34,084 nucleotides of DNA, taken from NCBI GenBank assembly GCA_023430065.1, contig JAEZCG010000221.1, positions 1-34,084 on the forward strand, written 5' to 3'. The notes below the pieces were generated by a model. The model made no database searches and had not been told where the DNA came from. It saw nothing but the letters and a program-made list of their open reading frames with translations. Positions 8,216 through 16,374 of this stretch are shown here, in pieces; the first letter of the stretch is position 1; every line of letters begins with the position of its first letter. Source of the stretch: Pseudomonadota bacterium (GTDB taxonomy: Bacteria > Pseudomonadota > Gammaproteobacteria > Burkholderiales > SHXO01). Both the position numbers and the translations under genes were made by a program.

Positions 8216-9244
8216 ATGATCATGACGCTCGTGCGGGCGGTCGCGCTCGCCTTCCTACTCCCCATGGCCCCGTCCGTCATGGCAGCGGCGCCGGAAAAGC
8301 CTCGGCTGGTGCTGGCCGTCGGGGGCCAGACGACCCTGTACTACCTGCCGCTGGCGATCGCACAGCAGCGCGGCTATTTCCGGGACGAAGGGCTGACGGT
8401 GGAGATTCAGGACTTTCCGGGCGGCGCGAAAGCCCTGCAGGCGCTCATCGGCGGAAGTGCCGACGTGGTCTCGGGTGCCTACGAGCACACCATCGTGATG
8501 CAGACGCTGGCGCAGAAGCTCCAGGCCTTCGTCCTGCAGGGGACGAATCCGGGGCTTCAGCTCGGCATCGTGTCCGGGAAGGCGGCCAGGTATTCCTGGC
8601 CGAAGGACCTGAAGGGCATGCGCGTGGGCGTGAGTGCCCCCGGCTCCAGCACGCACATGCTGGTGAACCATCTGCTCGCGTCGGTGGGGCTGACGCCGGA
8701 CGATGTGTCGATCGTCGGAGTGGGCACCGGCGCCCAGGCCGTGGCGGCGGTCCGGAGCGGCGAACTGGACGCGATCTCGAGTGTCGATCCCGTCATGACC
8801 CTGCTCGAGAAGCAGGGCATGATCCGCATCGTGCACGAGACGACGACGGTGCGTGGCGCGCGGGAGGTGTTCGGCGGTTCCCTGCCCGCAGCGTGCCTCT
8901 ATGCGAAGAAGACGTTCGTGGAGAGCAACCCGAAGACGATCCAGGCGCTGACCAACGCCATCGTGCGGGCCCTGGCGTGGTTGCGCACCGCCACGCCGGA
9001 TCAGGTGGCGGCCACCGTGCCGCCGGAGTACCTGCTCGGCGACCGTGAGCTCTACCTCGATGCGTTCGAGCGCGTCCGGCAGACCTACTCGAAGGACGGC
9101 CGCATCGATGCGAAGAGCGTGAAGATGAGCTACGAGGTGCTGTTCAAGCACAATCCGGCGGTGCGCCGGGCGCCGGTGCTCTTCCTCGAGCAGACCTACA
9201 CGAACGCGTTCGTGGACCAGGCGCTGGCACGCGTCGCCCAGTGA
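8216..9244 (+). CDS. NitT/TauT-type ABC transporter periplasmic substrate-binding protein (copy 1)
   Basis: A 342-aa exported solute receptor of the NMT1/SsuA/TauA-like family. A signal peptide (residues 1 to about 24; MIMTLVRAVALAFLLPMAPS, cleavage after VMA or MAA) precedes a type-2 periplasmic binding fold with YYLPLAIAQQRGYFRDEGL, PGGAKALQALIGGSADVVSG, the VGVSAPGSSTHMLVN loop and VGVGTGAQAVAA. The closest relative visible is the second binding protein at 11884-12930, aligning almost without gaps. I chose the ATG at 8216 because the signal peptide begins there; a TTG 21 bases upstream is possible. The gene converges on a small gene with a 7-bp gap. The family binds nitrate, sulfonates, taurine, pyrimidines or aromatic acids; the ligand here is unknown. 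Confidence 0.9.
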   Translation: MIMTLVRAVALAFLLPMAPSVMAAAPEKPRLVLAVGGQTTLYYLPLAIAQQRGYFRDEGLTVEIQDFPGGAKALQALIGGSADVVSGAYEHTIVMQTLAQKLQAFVLQGTNPGLQLGIVSGKAARYSWPKDLKGMRVGVSAPGSSTHMLVNHLLASVGLTPDDVSIVGVGTGAQAVAAVRSGELDAISSVDPVMTLLEKQGMIRIVHETTTVRGAREVFGGSLPAACLYAKKTFVESNPKTIQALTNAIVRALAWLRTATPDQVAATVPPEYLLGDRELYLDAFERVRQTYSKDGRIDAKSVKMSYEVLFKHNPAVRRAPVLFLEQTYTNAFVDQALARVAQ

Positions 9245-9251
9245 CGGCGTG

Positions 9252-9617
9252 CTACTCGGTCGGGCCCTTGCACCACTTCGGGAGCACTCTCAGGACCCAC
9301 TTGCGGCTCGTCGAGTAGCGCACGCCACGCACCATGATCTCCTCGTTCCGCGTGACGTTCTTCACCTTGCGGATCTGATCGATGTGGGCGAAATCTCCCT
9401 CGAGACGATCGCCCGCCTCGATGAGATTCTCATTGAGGCGCAGGACCGTGCCGAACTCGCCGTCGGACTTCTTCACGAGGATCATCTCGCACTTGGCATC
9501 GGCCCAAAGCACTTCTACCTCCTCCGCACGCAGCGGAGAGGCCGCTGTCAGCAGCGTCAGGGCGGGCAGGAGCCATCGCAAGACGTACTCGACGGTGGAA
9601 CGGTTCAACCGGGTCAT
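9252..9617 (-). CDS. Small exported protein of unknown function
   Basis: A 121-aa protein I do not recognise. The N-terminus (MTRLNRSTVEYVLRWLLPA, then LTLLTAASPLRA) looks like a cleavable signal peptide ending near residue 31. The mature part is about 90 residues, mixed in charge, with two cysteines (one in DAKCEM, one in PKWCKG) that could form a disulfide in the periplasm, and a predicted beta-rich middle (GEFGTVLRLNENLIEAGDRL). The ATG at 9615-9617 has a strong GAGGAG Shine-Dalgarno site at 9625-9630 on the minus strand, which favours it over an ATG five codons upstream. It points against the ABC genes on either side and converges on the first binding-protein gene. A real gene is likely from the ribosome site and signal peptide; the function is open. 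Confidence 0.72.
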   Translation of the reverse strand: MTRLNRSTVEYVLRWLLPALTLLTAASPLRAEEVEVLWADAKCEMILVKKSDGEFGTVLRLNENLIEAGDRLEGDFAHIDQIRKVKNVTRNEEIMVRGVRYSTSRKWVLRVLPKWCKGPTE

Positions 9618-9739
9618 GCACAAACTCCTCACTTGTCGTTCTTCGATGCGGGCGTATGCTGCCGCCGGGTTCTGCCGGAACGAGGCGCCGCGATGATGGC
9701 ATCCGCGCTCGAATGCGGCAAGAGCGCGCGCGGCAGATT

Positions 9740-10600
9740 ATGATGCGCGGCCACGCCCTGTCCTACGACCCCGTGTCCGTGTCCACGGTTCCATCCTCCC
9801 CCCACGCTCTGGTCCTGCATCGGGTCACGTGCACGTTTCCCGCACGCGGCAAGGCACGCACCGACTACACGGCGGTGCGCGCGGCATCGCTGCGCGTGCG
9901 CGACGGCGAATTCGTCTCGCTGGTCGGCCCGACCGGCTGCGGCAAGTCGACCCTGCTCAACGTCGCCGCCGGCCTGCAGGCGCCCACAGAAGGATCGGTG
10001 AGCATCTTCGGCGAGCCGTTGCACGGCCTCAACGCGAGAGCGGGCTACCTGTTTCAGTCCGACGCACTGTTTCCATGGCGCACGGCGCTGGACAACGTCG
10101 CCATCGGACTGGAACTGCGCGGCGATGAGCGCTCCCAGGCGCGCGACCGCGCGCTCGAGTGGCTTCGGCGGGTCGGCCTGGCCGCGCATGCGGCAAAGTT
10201 CCCCCACGAAATGTCGGGTGGCATGCGCAAGCGTGCCGCGCTCGCGCAGACCCTGATCCTCGAGCCGCGCATGCTGCTCATGGACGAACCGTTTTCGGCA
10301 CTCGACGTGCAGACGCGGCAGCTGATGGAGAACGAACTGCTCGGTCTCTGGGCACAGGACAGGCGCTGCGTTGTGTTCGTCACGCACGATCTCGAGGAGG
10401 CGATCGCATTGTCAGACCGGGTGGTGGTGCTGTCGGCCGGACCGGCCTCACGGCCGGTGGCGGAGTACGAGGTCGACCTGCCTCGACCGCGCGACGTGCA
10501 GGAGATCGCGATGCACCCGCGCTTCGTCGAACTGCACCGTTCGATCTGGAGCGCACTGAAGCAGGAAGTGATGAAGGCGCATGGACACGCAGAGCGCTGA
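9740..10600 (+). CDS. NitT/TauT-type ABC transporter ATP-binding protein
   Basis: A 286-aa cytoplasmic ATPase that powers the import system with the permease encoded next. It shows Walker A GPTGCGKST (about 63-71), a Q-loop (LFQSDALFPW, about 104-113), the ABC signature MSGGMRKRAALAQ (about 158-170), Walker B LLMDEPFSALD and the switch His in VFVTHDLEEA. These are close to the SsuB/TauB/NrtD class. The start is ATG 9740 or the adjacent ATG 9743; a longer frame from 9656 lacks family similarity at its N-terminus. The end overlaps the permease start by 20 bp, so translation is probably coupled. Confidence 0.93.
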   Translation: MMRGHALSYDPVSVSTVPSSPHALVLHRVTCTFPARGKARTDYTAVRAASLRVRDGEFVSLVGPTGCGKSTLLNVAAGLQAPTEGSVSIFGEPLHGLNARAGYLFQSDALFPWRTALDNVAIGLELRGDERSQARDRALEWLRRVGLAAHAAKFPHEMSGGMRKRAALAQTLILEPRMLLMDEPFSALDVQTRQLMENELLGLWAQDRRCVVFVTHDLEEAIALSDRVVVLSAGPASRPVAEYEVDLPRPRDVQEIAMHPRFVELHRSIWSALKQEVMKAHGHAER

Positions 10601-11393
10601 ACGTCGGGCACCGTCTCGACAGTGGCCGATGTGGCCCTGGCAGATCCTGCTGCTGGTGGCCTTGTTCGGTCTCTGGCACGTGCTCACGCGCACGCAGGTC
10701 CTTCCGCCGTTCTTCTTCGGCGAGCCTCTGCAGGTCCTGTCACGCATCTGGGACTGGTTTGCCACCGGCAAGATCCTCCCGCATCTCGGCGTGACGCTGC
10801 TCGAGACCCTGCTTGCTTTTGCGCTCGGCACGGCGTCCGGACTCGTCGCCGGCCTGTGGCTGGGGCTCAGTCCGCGTGCCGCGCGCCTGTTGGATCCGTA
10901 TATCACGGCATTCAACTCGATGCCGCGGGTGATCCTGGCGCCGATCTTTGCCGTCTGGTTCGGGCTGGGCATCTGGTCCAAGGTCCTGCTGGGCGTGACG
11001 CTGGTGTTCTTCATCGTGTTCTTCAGCGTCTATCACGGTGTGCGCGAGGTCAGTCCGGTGCTGCTGAACAATGCCCGCATGCTCGGGGCGAGCCGCGCGC
11101 AGCTGCTGCGCCATGTCTATCTTCCGAGTGCGATGGGATGGGTCTTCGCCAGCCTGCACACGTCCGTGGGCATGGCGTTCGTAGGCGCCGTCGTAGGCGA
11201 ATACCTCGGCTCGGCGCGCGGTGTAGGCTATCTGATCCTGCAGGCAGAGGGTGTATTCGACGTCAACACCGTGTTTGCCGGCGTCATCGTGCTCACGCTC
11301 GCGGCGCTGCTGCTGGACCGCCTGGTGACGCTGGCCGAACGCCGCCTGATGAACTGGCGCCCCAGCGCGCAGGAAACCGACGTGCGCGCATAG
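10581..11393 (+). CDS. NitT/TauT-type ABC transporter permease
   Basis: A 270-aa inner-membrane permease of the SsuC/TauC/NrtB class (binding-protein-dependent transport fold). It begins MDTQSAERRAP, has a first membrane helix at about 20-36 (WQILLLVALFGLWHVLT) and about six hydrophobic segments overall. The coupling (EAA) loop reads NARMLGASRAQLLRHVYLP at about 166-184, the site that docks on the ATPase. The substrate cannot be inferred from the permease. It overlaps the ATPase gene by 20 bp and is followed 17 bp later by the LEA14-like lipoprotein gene, so ATPase, permease, lipoprotein and second receptor form one operon. Confidence 0.93.
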   Translation: MDTQSAERRAPSRQWPMWPWQILLLVALFGLWHVLTRTQVLPPFFFGEPLQVLSRIWDWFATGKILPHLGVTLLETLLAFALGTASGLVAGLWLGLSPRAARLLDPYITAFNSMPRVILAPIFAVWFGLGIWSKVLLGVTLVFFIVFFSVYHGVREVSPVLLNNARMLGASRAQLLRHVYLPSAMGWVFASLHTSVGMAFVGAVVGEYLGSARGVGYLILQAEGVFDVNTVFAGVIVLTLAALLLDRLVTLAERRLMNWRPSAQETDVRA

Positions 11394-11410
11394 CGCAGGA
11401 GAACTCGAAG

Positions 11411-11887
11411 ATGCATGCAAGCCGAATGATGACGGGTGCGGCGATGCTGGCGGTGCTGGGCGCGTGCGCCGGATTGCCGCGGGGAATGGAGCCACTGTCG
11501 GTGACGCTCGTCGATGTGCGGCCGGGTCAGGTCGGATTGCTCGAGCAGGAATACGCAATCAAGATCCGCGTGCAGAATCCGAATGGGGTGGAAGTGCCTC
11601 TGCAGGGCGTCGCGTTCGACGTCGAACTGAACGGCATGACCTTCGCGAAGGCGGTGAGCCCCCAGAGCGAGGTCGTGCCGGCATTCGGGGATGCCGTGCT
11701 CGACGTCAAGGCGATCAGCACCCTGGGTGACGTGCTCGAGCAGGTGGGCGCAATGCGCGACGGGCAGCCGGGGCGCATCTCCTACCGGCTGCTGGGCAAG
11801 CTGGCGCCGGCACACGGCCCCTACCTGCCGTTCGATTCCGCCGGCGAAATCGACTTCCGCGCGCTGGCGGGGGGGGCGCGGGAATGA
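11411..11887 (+). CDS. LEA14-like (WHy domain) lipoprotein in an ABC operon
   Basis: A 158-aa predicted lipoprotein. The signal MHASRMMTGAAMLAVLGACAG carries a lipobox LGAC, predicting lipidation of Cys at about position 19. The mature part is a late-embryogenesis-abundant group 14 / WHy-type beta-sandwich: VTLVDVRPGQVGLLEQEYAI, IRVQNPNGVEVPLQGVAFDV, ELNGMTFAKAVS. Bacterial LEA14 proteins are linked to desiccation or stress, but their molecular role is poorly known. The ATG at 11411 follows AGGAG at about 9 bases. The gene sits between the permease and the second binding protein and overlaps the latter as ATGA (11884-11887), so it is co-translated with a transporter component. A role as accessory lipoprotein for that system is inference. 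Confidence 0.87.
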   Translation: MHASRMMTGAAMLAVLGACAGLPRGMEPLSVTLVDVRPGQVGLLEQEYAIKIRVQNPNGVEVPLQGVAFDVELNGMTFAKAVSPQSEVVPAFGDAVLDVKAISTLGDVLEQVGAMRDGQPGRISYRLLGKLAPAHGPYLPFDSAGEIDFRALAGGARE

Positions 11888-12930
11888 GTTCGCGTCGCAT
11901 CGCGCTGGCGGCGCTGGCGCTGGCGCCGCTGGTCGCATCGGGCATCGGACGTGCGCGGGCTGCCTCGCGCAGGGTGACGATCGCCGTCGGGGGCAAGGCC
12001 GCGCTGTTCTATCTCCCGCTCACCCTCGCCGAGCGCCTGGGCTACTTCCGGGACGAGGGCCTGGACGTGCAGATCCTCGATTTCCCAGGTGGCGCCAAGT
12101 CGCTGCAGGCGATGATGGGCGGCAGTGCGGACGTGGTGTCCGGCGGGTTCGACCACGTCATCATCCTGCGCGCGAAGGGGCAGGCCCTCAAGTCGTTCGT
12201 CCTGCAGGTCGCCACCCCGTCGCTGGCATTGGGGGTGAGCACGCGCCGCGCCGCAACCTACCGCACTCCGGCAGATCTCAAGGGAATGAAGATCGGGGTC
12301 ACGGCTCCCGGCTCCAGCACCCACATCTTCGTCAACTACCTGCTCGCCGGTGCGAAGCTGACCCCGGACGACGTCGCGATCATCGGCGTGGGCACGGGAC
12401 CCACGGCGGTGGCCGCGATGCGCGCGGGTCACATCGACGCGATCGCCAACGTCGAGCCGGCGATCACGATGCTGGAGCAAGCCGGGTCGATCAAAGTGGT
12501 GCACGAAACGATGAGCGCGCAGGGGAGCCGCAAGGTGTTCGGCGAATCGCTTCCGGTCGGTTCGCTGTATACGAAGGAGCGCTTTCTGAACGACCGGCCG
12601 GCGGCCGCGCAGGGCCTGGCAAACGCCATGGTGCGTGCCCTGCAATGGCTGGCGAGCGCGAGTTCCGAACAGGTGCTGCGCACCGTTCCGCCGTCGTACA
12701 TGCTGGGCGCGCGCGGCACCTATCTGGCCGCACTCGAGCGCTCCCGTCCCGGCTACTCCCGCGACGGGCTGATTCCGCCCGAGGGCGCGCAGGCCCTGTA
12801 CGGGGTATTGCGACGCTTCGATCCGGCCGTGAAGGCGGCGCAGGCGCTGAACATCGCCCAGGCCTACGACAACCGCTTTGTCGCCAAGGCGCTCGAAGGG
12901 CGCGCGCAGGATCCGGTCCGGTCGGGTTGA
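11884..12930 (+). CDS. NitT/TauT-type ABC transporter periplasmic substrate-binding protein (copy 2)
   Basis: A 348-aa exported receptor paralogous to the one at 8216-9244; by eye about half of aligned positions are identical with almost no gaps. Shared segments include LGYFRDEGLDVQILDFPGG, GGSADVVSG, LKGMKIGVTAPGSSTH, LTPDDVAIIGVGTG and VVHETMSAQGSRKVFGESLP. The signal peptide is MSSRRIALAALALAPLVAS followed by GIGRARA; the SRRIAL stretch is only partly Tat-like, and Sec export is also possible. Its start overlaps the LEA14-like gene stop (ATGA), so it is part of the ATPase-permease-lipoprotein operon. It ends 7 bp from the convergent dehydratase gene. Ligand unknown. Confidence 0.92.
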   Translation: MSSRRIALAALALAPLVASGIGRARAASRRVTIAVGGKAALFYLPLTLAERLGYFRDEGLDVQILDFPGGAKSLQAMMGGSADVVSGGFDHVIILRAKGQALKSFVLQVATPSLALGVSTRRAATYRTPADLKGMKIGVTAPGSSTHIFVNYLLAGAKLTPDDVAIIGVGTGPTAVAAMRAGHIDAIANVEPAITMLEQAGSIKVVHETMSAQGSRKVFGESLPVGSLYTKERFLNDRPAAAQGLANAMVRALQWLASASSEQVLRTVPPSYMLGARGTYLAALERSRPGYSRDGLIPPEGAQALYGVLRRFDPAVKAAQALNIAQAYDNRFVAKALEGRAQDPVRSG

Positions 12931-12937
12931 GCGACGT

Positions 12938-13915
12938 TCAATTGTTCAGCCAGCGGCACACGTCGCGAACGTCCACGTTGCCGCCGGACAGGATGACGCC
13001 CACCCTGGCCCCGTCGGGCACGTCGATCCTGCGCGCGAACAGCGCCGCGATGCCCAGCACGCCGGTCGGCTCCACCACGATCTTCATCCGCTCCCACAGG
13101 AAGCACACGGCCTCCAGCAACTGCGGGTCGGAGACCGTCACCATGTCGTGCACGCGCGCGAGCACGATCGGAAAGGTGACAGCGCCGAGCGAGGGCGTGC
13201 GCGCGCCATCGGCGATGGTCTCGGGATTTCGGCAGTGCTGCAGCGTACGCGTGCGGAAGCTGCGGGTGGCATCGTCTCCTGCTTGCGGTTCCACGCCGAT
13301 GACCTTGCAGCCGGGCGAAAGCGCGTGCGCCGCCACCGCGCAGCCGGAGATGAGCCCGCCGCCGCCCACGGACACGAACAGGTAGTCGAGGGCGCCGACG
13401 TCCTCGATCAGTTCCTTGGCGGCCGTTCCCTGTCCGGCCGCCACCTGCGGGTGGTCGTATGGCGGGATGAGCGCGAGGCCACGCTCCTGCGCGAGCCGCT
13501 GCGCCAGTTCCTCGCGAACCGTCTGATGCTTGTCGTAGGTCACGACCTCGGCGCCATATCCGCGCGTGGCGGCGAGCTTCACCTGTGGCGCATCGTCGGG
13601 CATGACGATCACCGCGCGCGTGCCCAGCAGCTGGGCGGCCAGGGCAACGGCCTGCGCGTGGTTGCCGGAGGAGTAGGCGATGACGCCGCGCGCGCGCTGC
13701 CTTGCGTCGAGGCGACAGATGGCGTTGTACGCACCGCGGAACTTGAACGCGCCGATGCGCTGCAGATTCTCGCACTTGAAGAACACGCGGCACCGGGTGC
13801 GAGCGTCCACCTGACGGGAGGTCATGACCGGCGTGCGATGGGCATGACCGGTCAGCACCCGATGCGCGTCGGCGACGTCCTGGTAATCGAAGGCCAGCTG
13901 CGCTTCTCCCTTCAT
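12938..13915 (-). CDS. PLP-dependent threonine/serine dehydratase-like enzyme
   Basis: A 325-aa fold-type II PLP enzyme without the C-terminal regulatory ACT-like domain of biosynthetic IlvA. The PLP lysine is K58 in GAFKFRGAYNA, the substrate loop is SSGNHAQA (82-89) and the phosphate-binding glycine loop is GGGGLISG (184-191). This size and set fit catabolic threonine dehydratase (TdcB), serine racemase or 3-hydroxyaspartate dehydratase; the reaction is likely deamination of a hydroxy amino acid to a keto acid plus ammonia, but the substrate cannot be fixed by eye. The ATG at 13913-13915 overlaps the stop of the upstream M61 peptidase as ATGA, which decides against the longer frame to 14026. 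Coupling to a peptidase hints at amino-acid salvage (inference). Confidence 0.87.
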   Translation of the reverse strand: MKGEAQLAFDYQDVADAHRVLTGHAHRTPVMTSRQVDARTRCRVFFKCENLQRIGAFKFRGAYNAICRLDARQRARGVIAYSSGNHAQAVALAAQLLGTRAVIVMPDDAPQVKLAATRGYGAEVVTYDKHQTVREELAQRLAQERGLALIPPYDHPQVAAGQGTAAKELIEDVGALDYLFVSVGGGGLISGCAVAAHALSPGCKVIGVEPQAGDDATRSFRTRTLQHCRNPETIADGARTPSLGAVTFPIVLARVHDMVTVSDPQLLEAVCFLWERMKIVVEPTGVLGIAALFARRIDVPDGARVGVILSGGNVDVRDVCRWLNN

Positions 13916-15732
13916 CGTGTCTCTCCCGATGCCAGCCAGCGCTGCCGGCGCCTGCGGCCGGCGGCCGCGCCCGTCACGCTGAGGTGGCAGGTGTCCGCCG
14001 CCGCCGGCTGGAGACGCAGGTCGCACTCGATCAACTCGTCGCGCCGAAACGCGTGGGCGCGCACCCGCGCCTCGGCGCGCAGGCGCTGCAGCTGCCGGTC
14101 GAGGGACTTGTGCGTCACACGCAAGCCGTCCAGGGCGATCAGCACATCGCCGGGCGAAAGCCCTGCTCTCTGCGCGCTACCCCCGTCGAGCACGTGCGTC
14201 AGCCGGGCCCCGAGCGGGTCCTCGGCGGTGCGTGCCCCGAGGCTGACGCGCGGCGTCGCGGTGCTACCCGGGACGCGTCCGCCGCGATCGCCGGGGGCCT
14301 CGGCGGGCCGCACGTGCAGCGCGATGCCCATCTCCGCCAGACATTGGGCGAGCGGCAACTCCGCGGTGCTGCGCAGCGTTCGATCGAAGAACGTCCGCAG
14401 ACGCAGGCCCGTCACCTCCTCCGCCAGCCGCTCCCAGCCGTCTTCCTCGACGCCGACACCGGTCAGGCCATGCCGCGTCCACAGCGCACGCATGATGTCG
14501 TCGAGCGACTTGCGCCCGCCCGTGCGGCGGCGCACGTGCAGGTCCAGGCACAGCGCGATCAGACTGCCTTTGAGGTAGTAACTCACCAGGGCATTGGGTG
14601 CGTTCTCGTCCTGACGGTAATACTTGATCCAGGCGTCGTAGCTCGCCTCCGACACGTTCTGCCGGCGGCGTCCGCTGGAGCGCAGCAGGTTGGTGATGTT
14701 GCGCCCCAGGATCTCCAGGTAGTCCTGCTCGGGGATCAGGCCGCTGCGTACCAGCGCCAGGTCGTCGTAGTAGCTGGTGACCCCCTCGAACGCCCACAGC
14801 AAGGTGGTGAGGGTCTCGCGCTGCAGGTCGTAGGGCACGAACGCCGCTGGCTTGATGCGCTTGACGTTCCAGGTGTGGAAGTACTCGTGGCTGCACAAGC
14901 CCAGGAAGGTGCGGTAGGCGTCGCTCACGTCCTTCGTCCCGGCGCGGGGAAGATCGTCGCGGGAACACAGCAGCGCGGTGGAGGCGCGGTGTTCGAGGCC
15001 ACCGTATCCGTCCCCCAGGGCGGTGACCAGGAACAGGTAGCGCTTCATCGGCGCCGGCCGACCGAACAGGTCGATGTGCCAGGTGCACAGCCGGCTCAGG
15101 TCGCGGCAGAGCCGGTCCATGTCCGCATCGTGCCTGCCGGTGATGGCGACGTCGTGCGGGATGCCTGCGGCCTTGAACGTCGCGAGGGTGAAGGTGCCCA
15201 TCTCGACGGGATGATCGATCAGCTCGTCGTAGTCGCTTGCGCCGTAGAGACCGAAGCCGTAGGCCGGTGCCGCGCGGCGCGGGAGCGTCGTGGCCACGCG
15301 CCAGGCGCGATAGCGGGCCCCGGGAGGGGGAAGGATCTCGACCTCGCACGCACGCGATTCCGCGCCGAGGACGCGCAGAAAGACCGAGGTGCCGTTGAAG
15401 AAAGCGTGCGTGGTGTCCAGGTGGGCGCCGCGCACCGACAGGTCGAACGCATAAACCTCGATAAAGACCGTCAGCGGTCCGCTGCACGGTGCGGCCTGCC
15501 ACGTGTCCTTGGCGATCTTGCGGATCGGCACCTCCCGTCGCCTGCTGCTGGCACGCACGCCGAGCACATTACGGGCGAACTCGCGGATCAGGTAGCTGCC
15601 TGGGATCCAGGCGGGCAGGGCGAAGCGCTGCCCCGCCGGGTCCGGGTCGAGGACGGTGCAGTGGATCTCGAACCGATGCGCTTCGGGCTCGCGCGGGACG
15701 ATGCGGTAGCGGATGGGCGGGGTGTTTTTCAT
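13912..15732 (-). CDS. M61-family metallopeptidase with C-terminal PDZ domain
   Basis: A 606-aa protein of the glycyl aminopeptidase (M61) class. The N-terminal beta domain has FALPAWIPGSYLIREFARNV, typical of the family. The zinc site is HEYFH at 282-286 in CSHEYFHTWNVKRIKP, with a downstream FEGVTSYYDDL segment supplying the third ligand Glu. A PDZ domain follows at about 500-590 (AGLSPGDVLIALDGLRV). No clear signal peptide is visible from the ATG at 15730-15732; an upstream ATG at 15759 would add nine residues without one. M61 enzymes remove N-terminal Gly or Ala from peptides, though bacterial members with PDZ domains are little studied. The stop is shared with the start of the dehydratase gene. 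The tail after the PDZ is basic (GRRRRQRW). Confidence 0.9.
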   Translation of the reverse strand: MKNTPPIRYRIVPREPEAHRFEIHCTVLDPDPAGQRFALPAWIPGSYLIREFARNVLGVRASSRRREVPIRKIAKDTWQAAPCSGPLTVFIEVYAFDLSVRGAHLDTTHAFFNGTSVFLRVLGAESRACEVEILPPPGARYRAWRVATTLPRRAAPAYGFGLYGASDYDELIDHPVEMGTFTLATFKAAGIPHDVAITGRHDADMDRLCRDLSRLCTWHIDLFGRPAPMKRYLFLVTALGDGYGGLEHRASTALLCSRDDLPRAGTKDVSDAYRTFLGLCSHEYFHTWNVKRIKPAAFVPYDLQRETLTTLLWAFEGVTSYYDDLALVRSGLIPEQDYLEILGRNITNLLRSSGRRRQNVSEASYDAWIKYYRQDENAPNALVSYYLKGSLIALCLDLHVRRRTGGRKSLDDIMRALWTRHGLTGVGVEEDGWERLAEEVTGLRLRTFFDRTLRSTAELPLAQCLAEMGIALHVRPAEAPGDRGGRVPGSTATPRVSLGARTAEDPLGARLTHVLDGGSAQRAGLSPGDVLIALDGLRVTHKSLDRQLQRLRAEARVRAHAFRRDELIECDLRLQPAAADTCHLSVTGAAAGRRRRQRWLASGETR

Positions 15733-15910
15733 GGTCTGCGGCCGGTGTGCGGCCGTCATTCTACGGGTGCACCGCGCGCAGTGCGCGAGGACTGGCGCAT
15801 GCGCGTCTCGTCAGGAGCGGGTCGCTCGGGTACACTTGCATTCCGAACGCGGGTGCGCCGCGCCGTGAAGGCGCCCCTCGTACCGACTGTCGTTGTAATC
15901 CGACACTGCT

Positions 15911-16237
15911 GTGGCCGAACCGACTTCTTCTCCCACGCAATACCCCTCCGAGGCGGACCTCGAAGGCTGCCTGCGCAGCCTCGCCCAGGAGGCTGGAGAT
16001 CGATCCAGTGCGCCGTTTCGCATCAGCATGGTGCGCCTGCATGGCCGGCCGCCCATGTATGCCGTGGTGATTCTGTCACCCGCGCGTGAGCCGCTGCGGC
16101 AGCGGCTCGGTCAGATCCTGTCGCGCAACTTCAGCCTGGGAGTGACCTCGATCATGCTCACCGTCACCGACGCCGAGACGCTGCTGGCACGGTGGCAGTC
16201 GTCGCGGCCTGCCGCCAACGACCAGGACCGCGCATAG
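15911..16237 (+). CDS. Uncharacterised 108-aa protein upstream of glyA
   Basis: I do not recognise this protein. The frame opens with GTG (MAEPTSSPTQYPSEADLEGC) and has codon use like its neighbours. A polar N-terminus leads into FRISMVRLHGRPPMYAVVIL and then a helix/strand region (REPLRQRLGQILSRNFSLGV, TSIMLTVTDAETLLARW). It has no signal peptide or membrane segment. No good ribosome site precedes the GTG; an internal ATG at 16028 is an alternative start. It runs in the same direction as glyA with 170 bp between, in which a separate glyA promoter is likely. It could be a small regulatory or binding protein; no function is assigned. Confidence 0.6.
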   Translation: MAEPTSSPTQYPSEADLEGCLRSLAQEAGDRSSAPFRISMVRLHGRPPMYAVVILSPAREPLRQRLGQILSRNFSLGVTSIMLTVTDAETLLARWQSSRPAANDQDRA

Positions 16238-16374
16238 ATCGCCCGCTGCCACCCGCATCGGGCCCGTATCCGCCGATGTGGGCCGCCTGCGAGTACGGGG
16301 TCCGCGCACCTTTCAGCCATCGACCTGCGCGCGGCGCGCCGGCATTGCCCGAGAACGGGTGTCGACAGGGCCGG

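Noticed and set aside
11691..14578. Long + strand frames over receptor 2 and the dehydratase/M61 genes
   Set aside because: They overlap genes with clear motifs in other frames or on the other strand; the translations are Arg/Ala-rich shadows.
13984..16089. A 701-codon + strand open frame
   Set aside because: It runs antisense over the M61 peptidase gene, which has clear catalytic and PDZ motifs; the translation is low-complexity and typical of a GC-rich shadow frame.
16325..16345. Palindromic GGCGCGCC region before glyA as an operator
   Set aside because: Short self-complementary GC strings are expected by chance in DNA this GC-rich, and it has no special spacing to the promoter.
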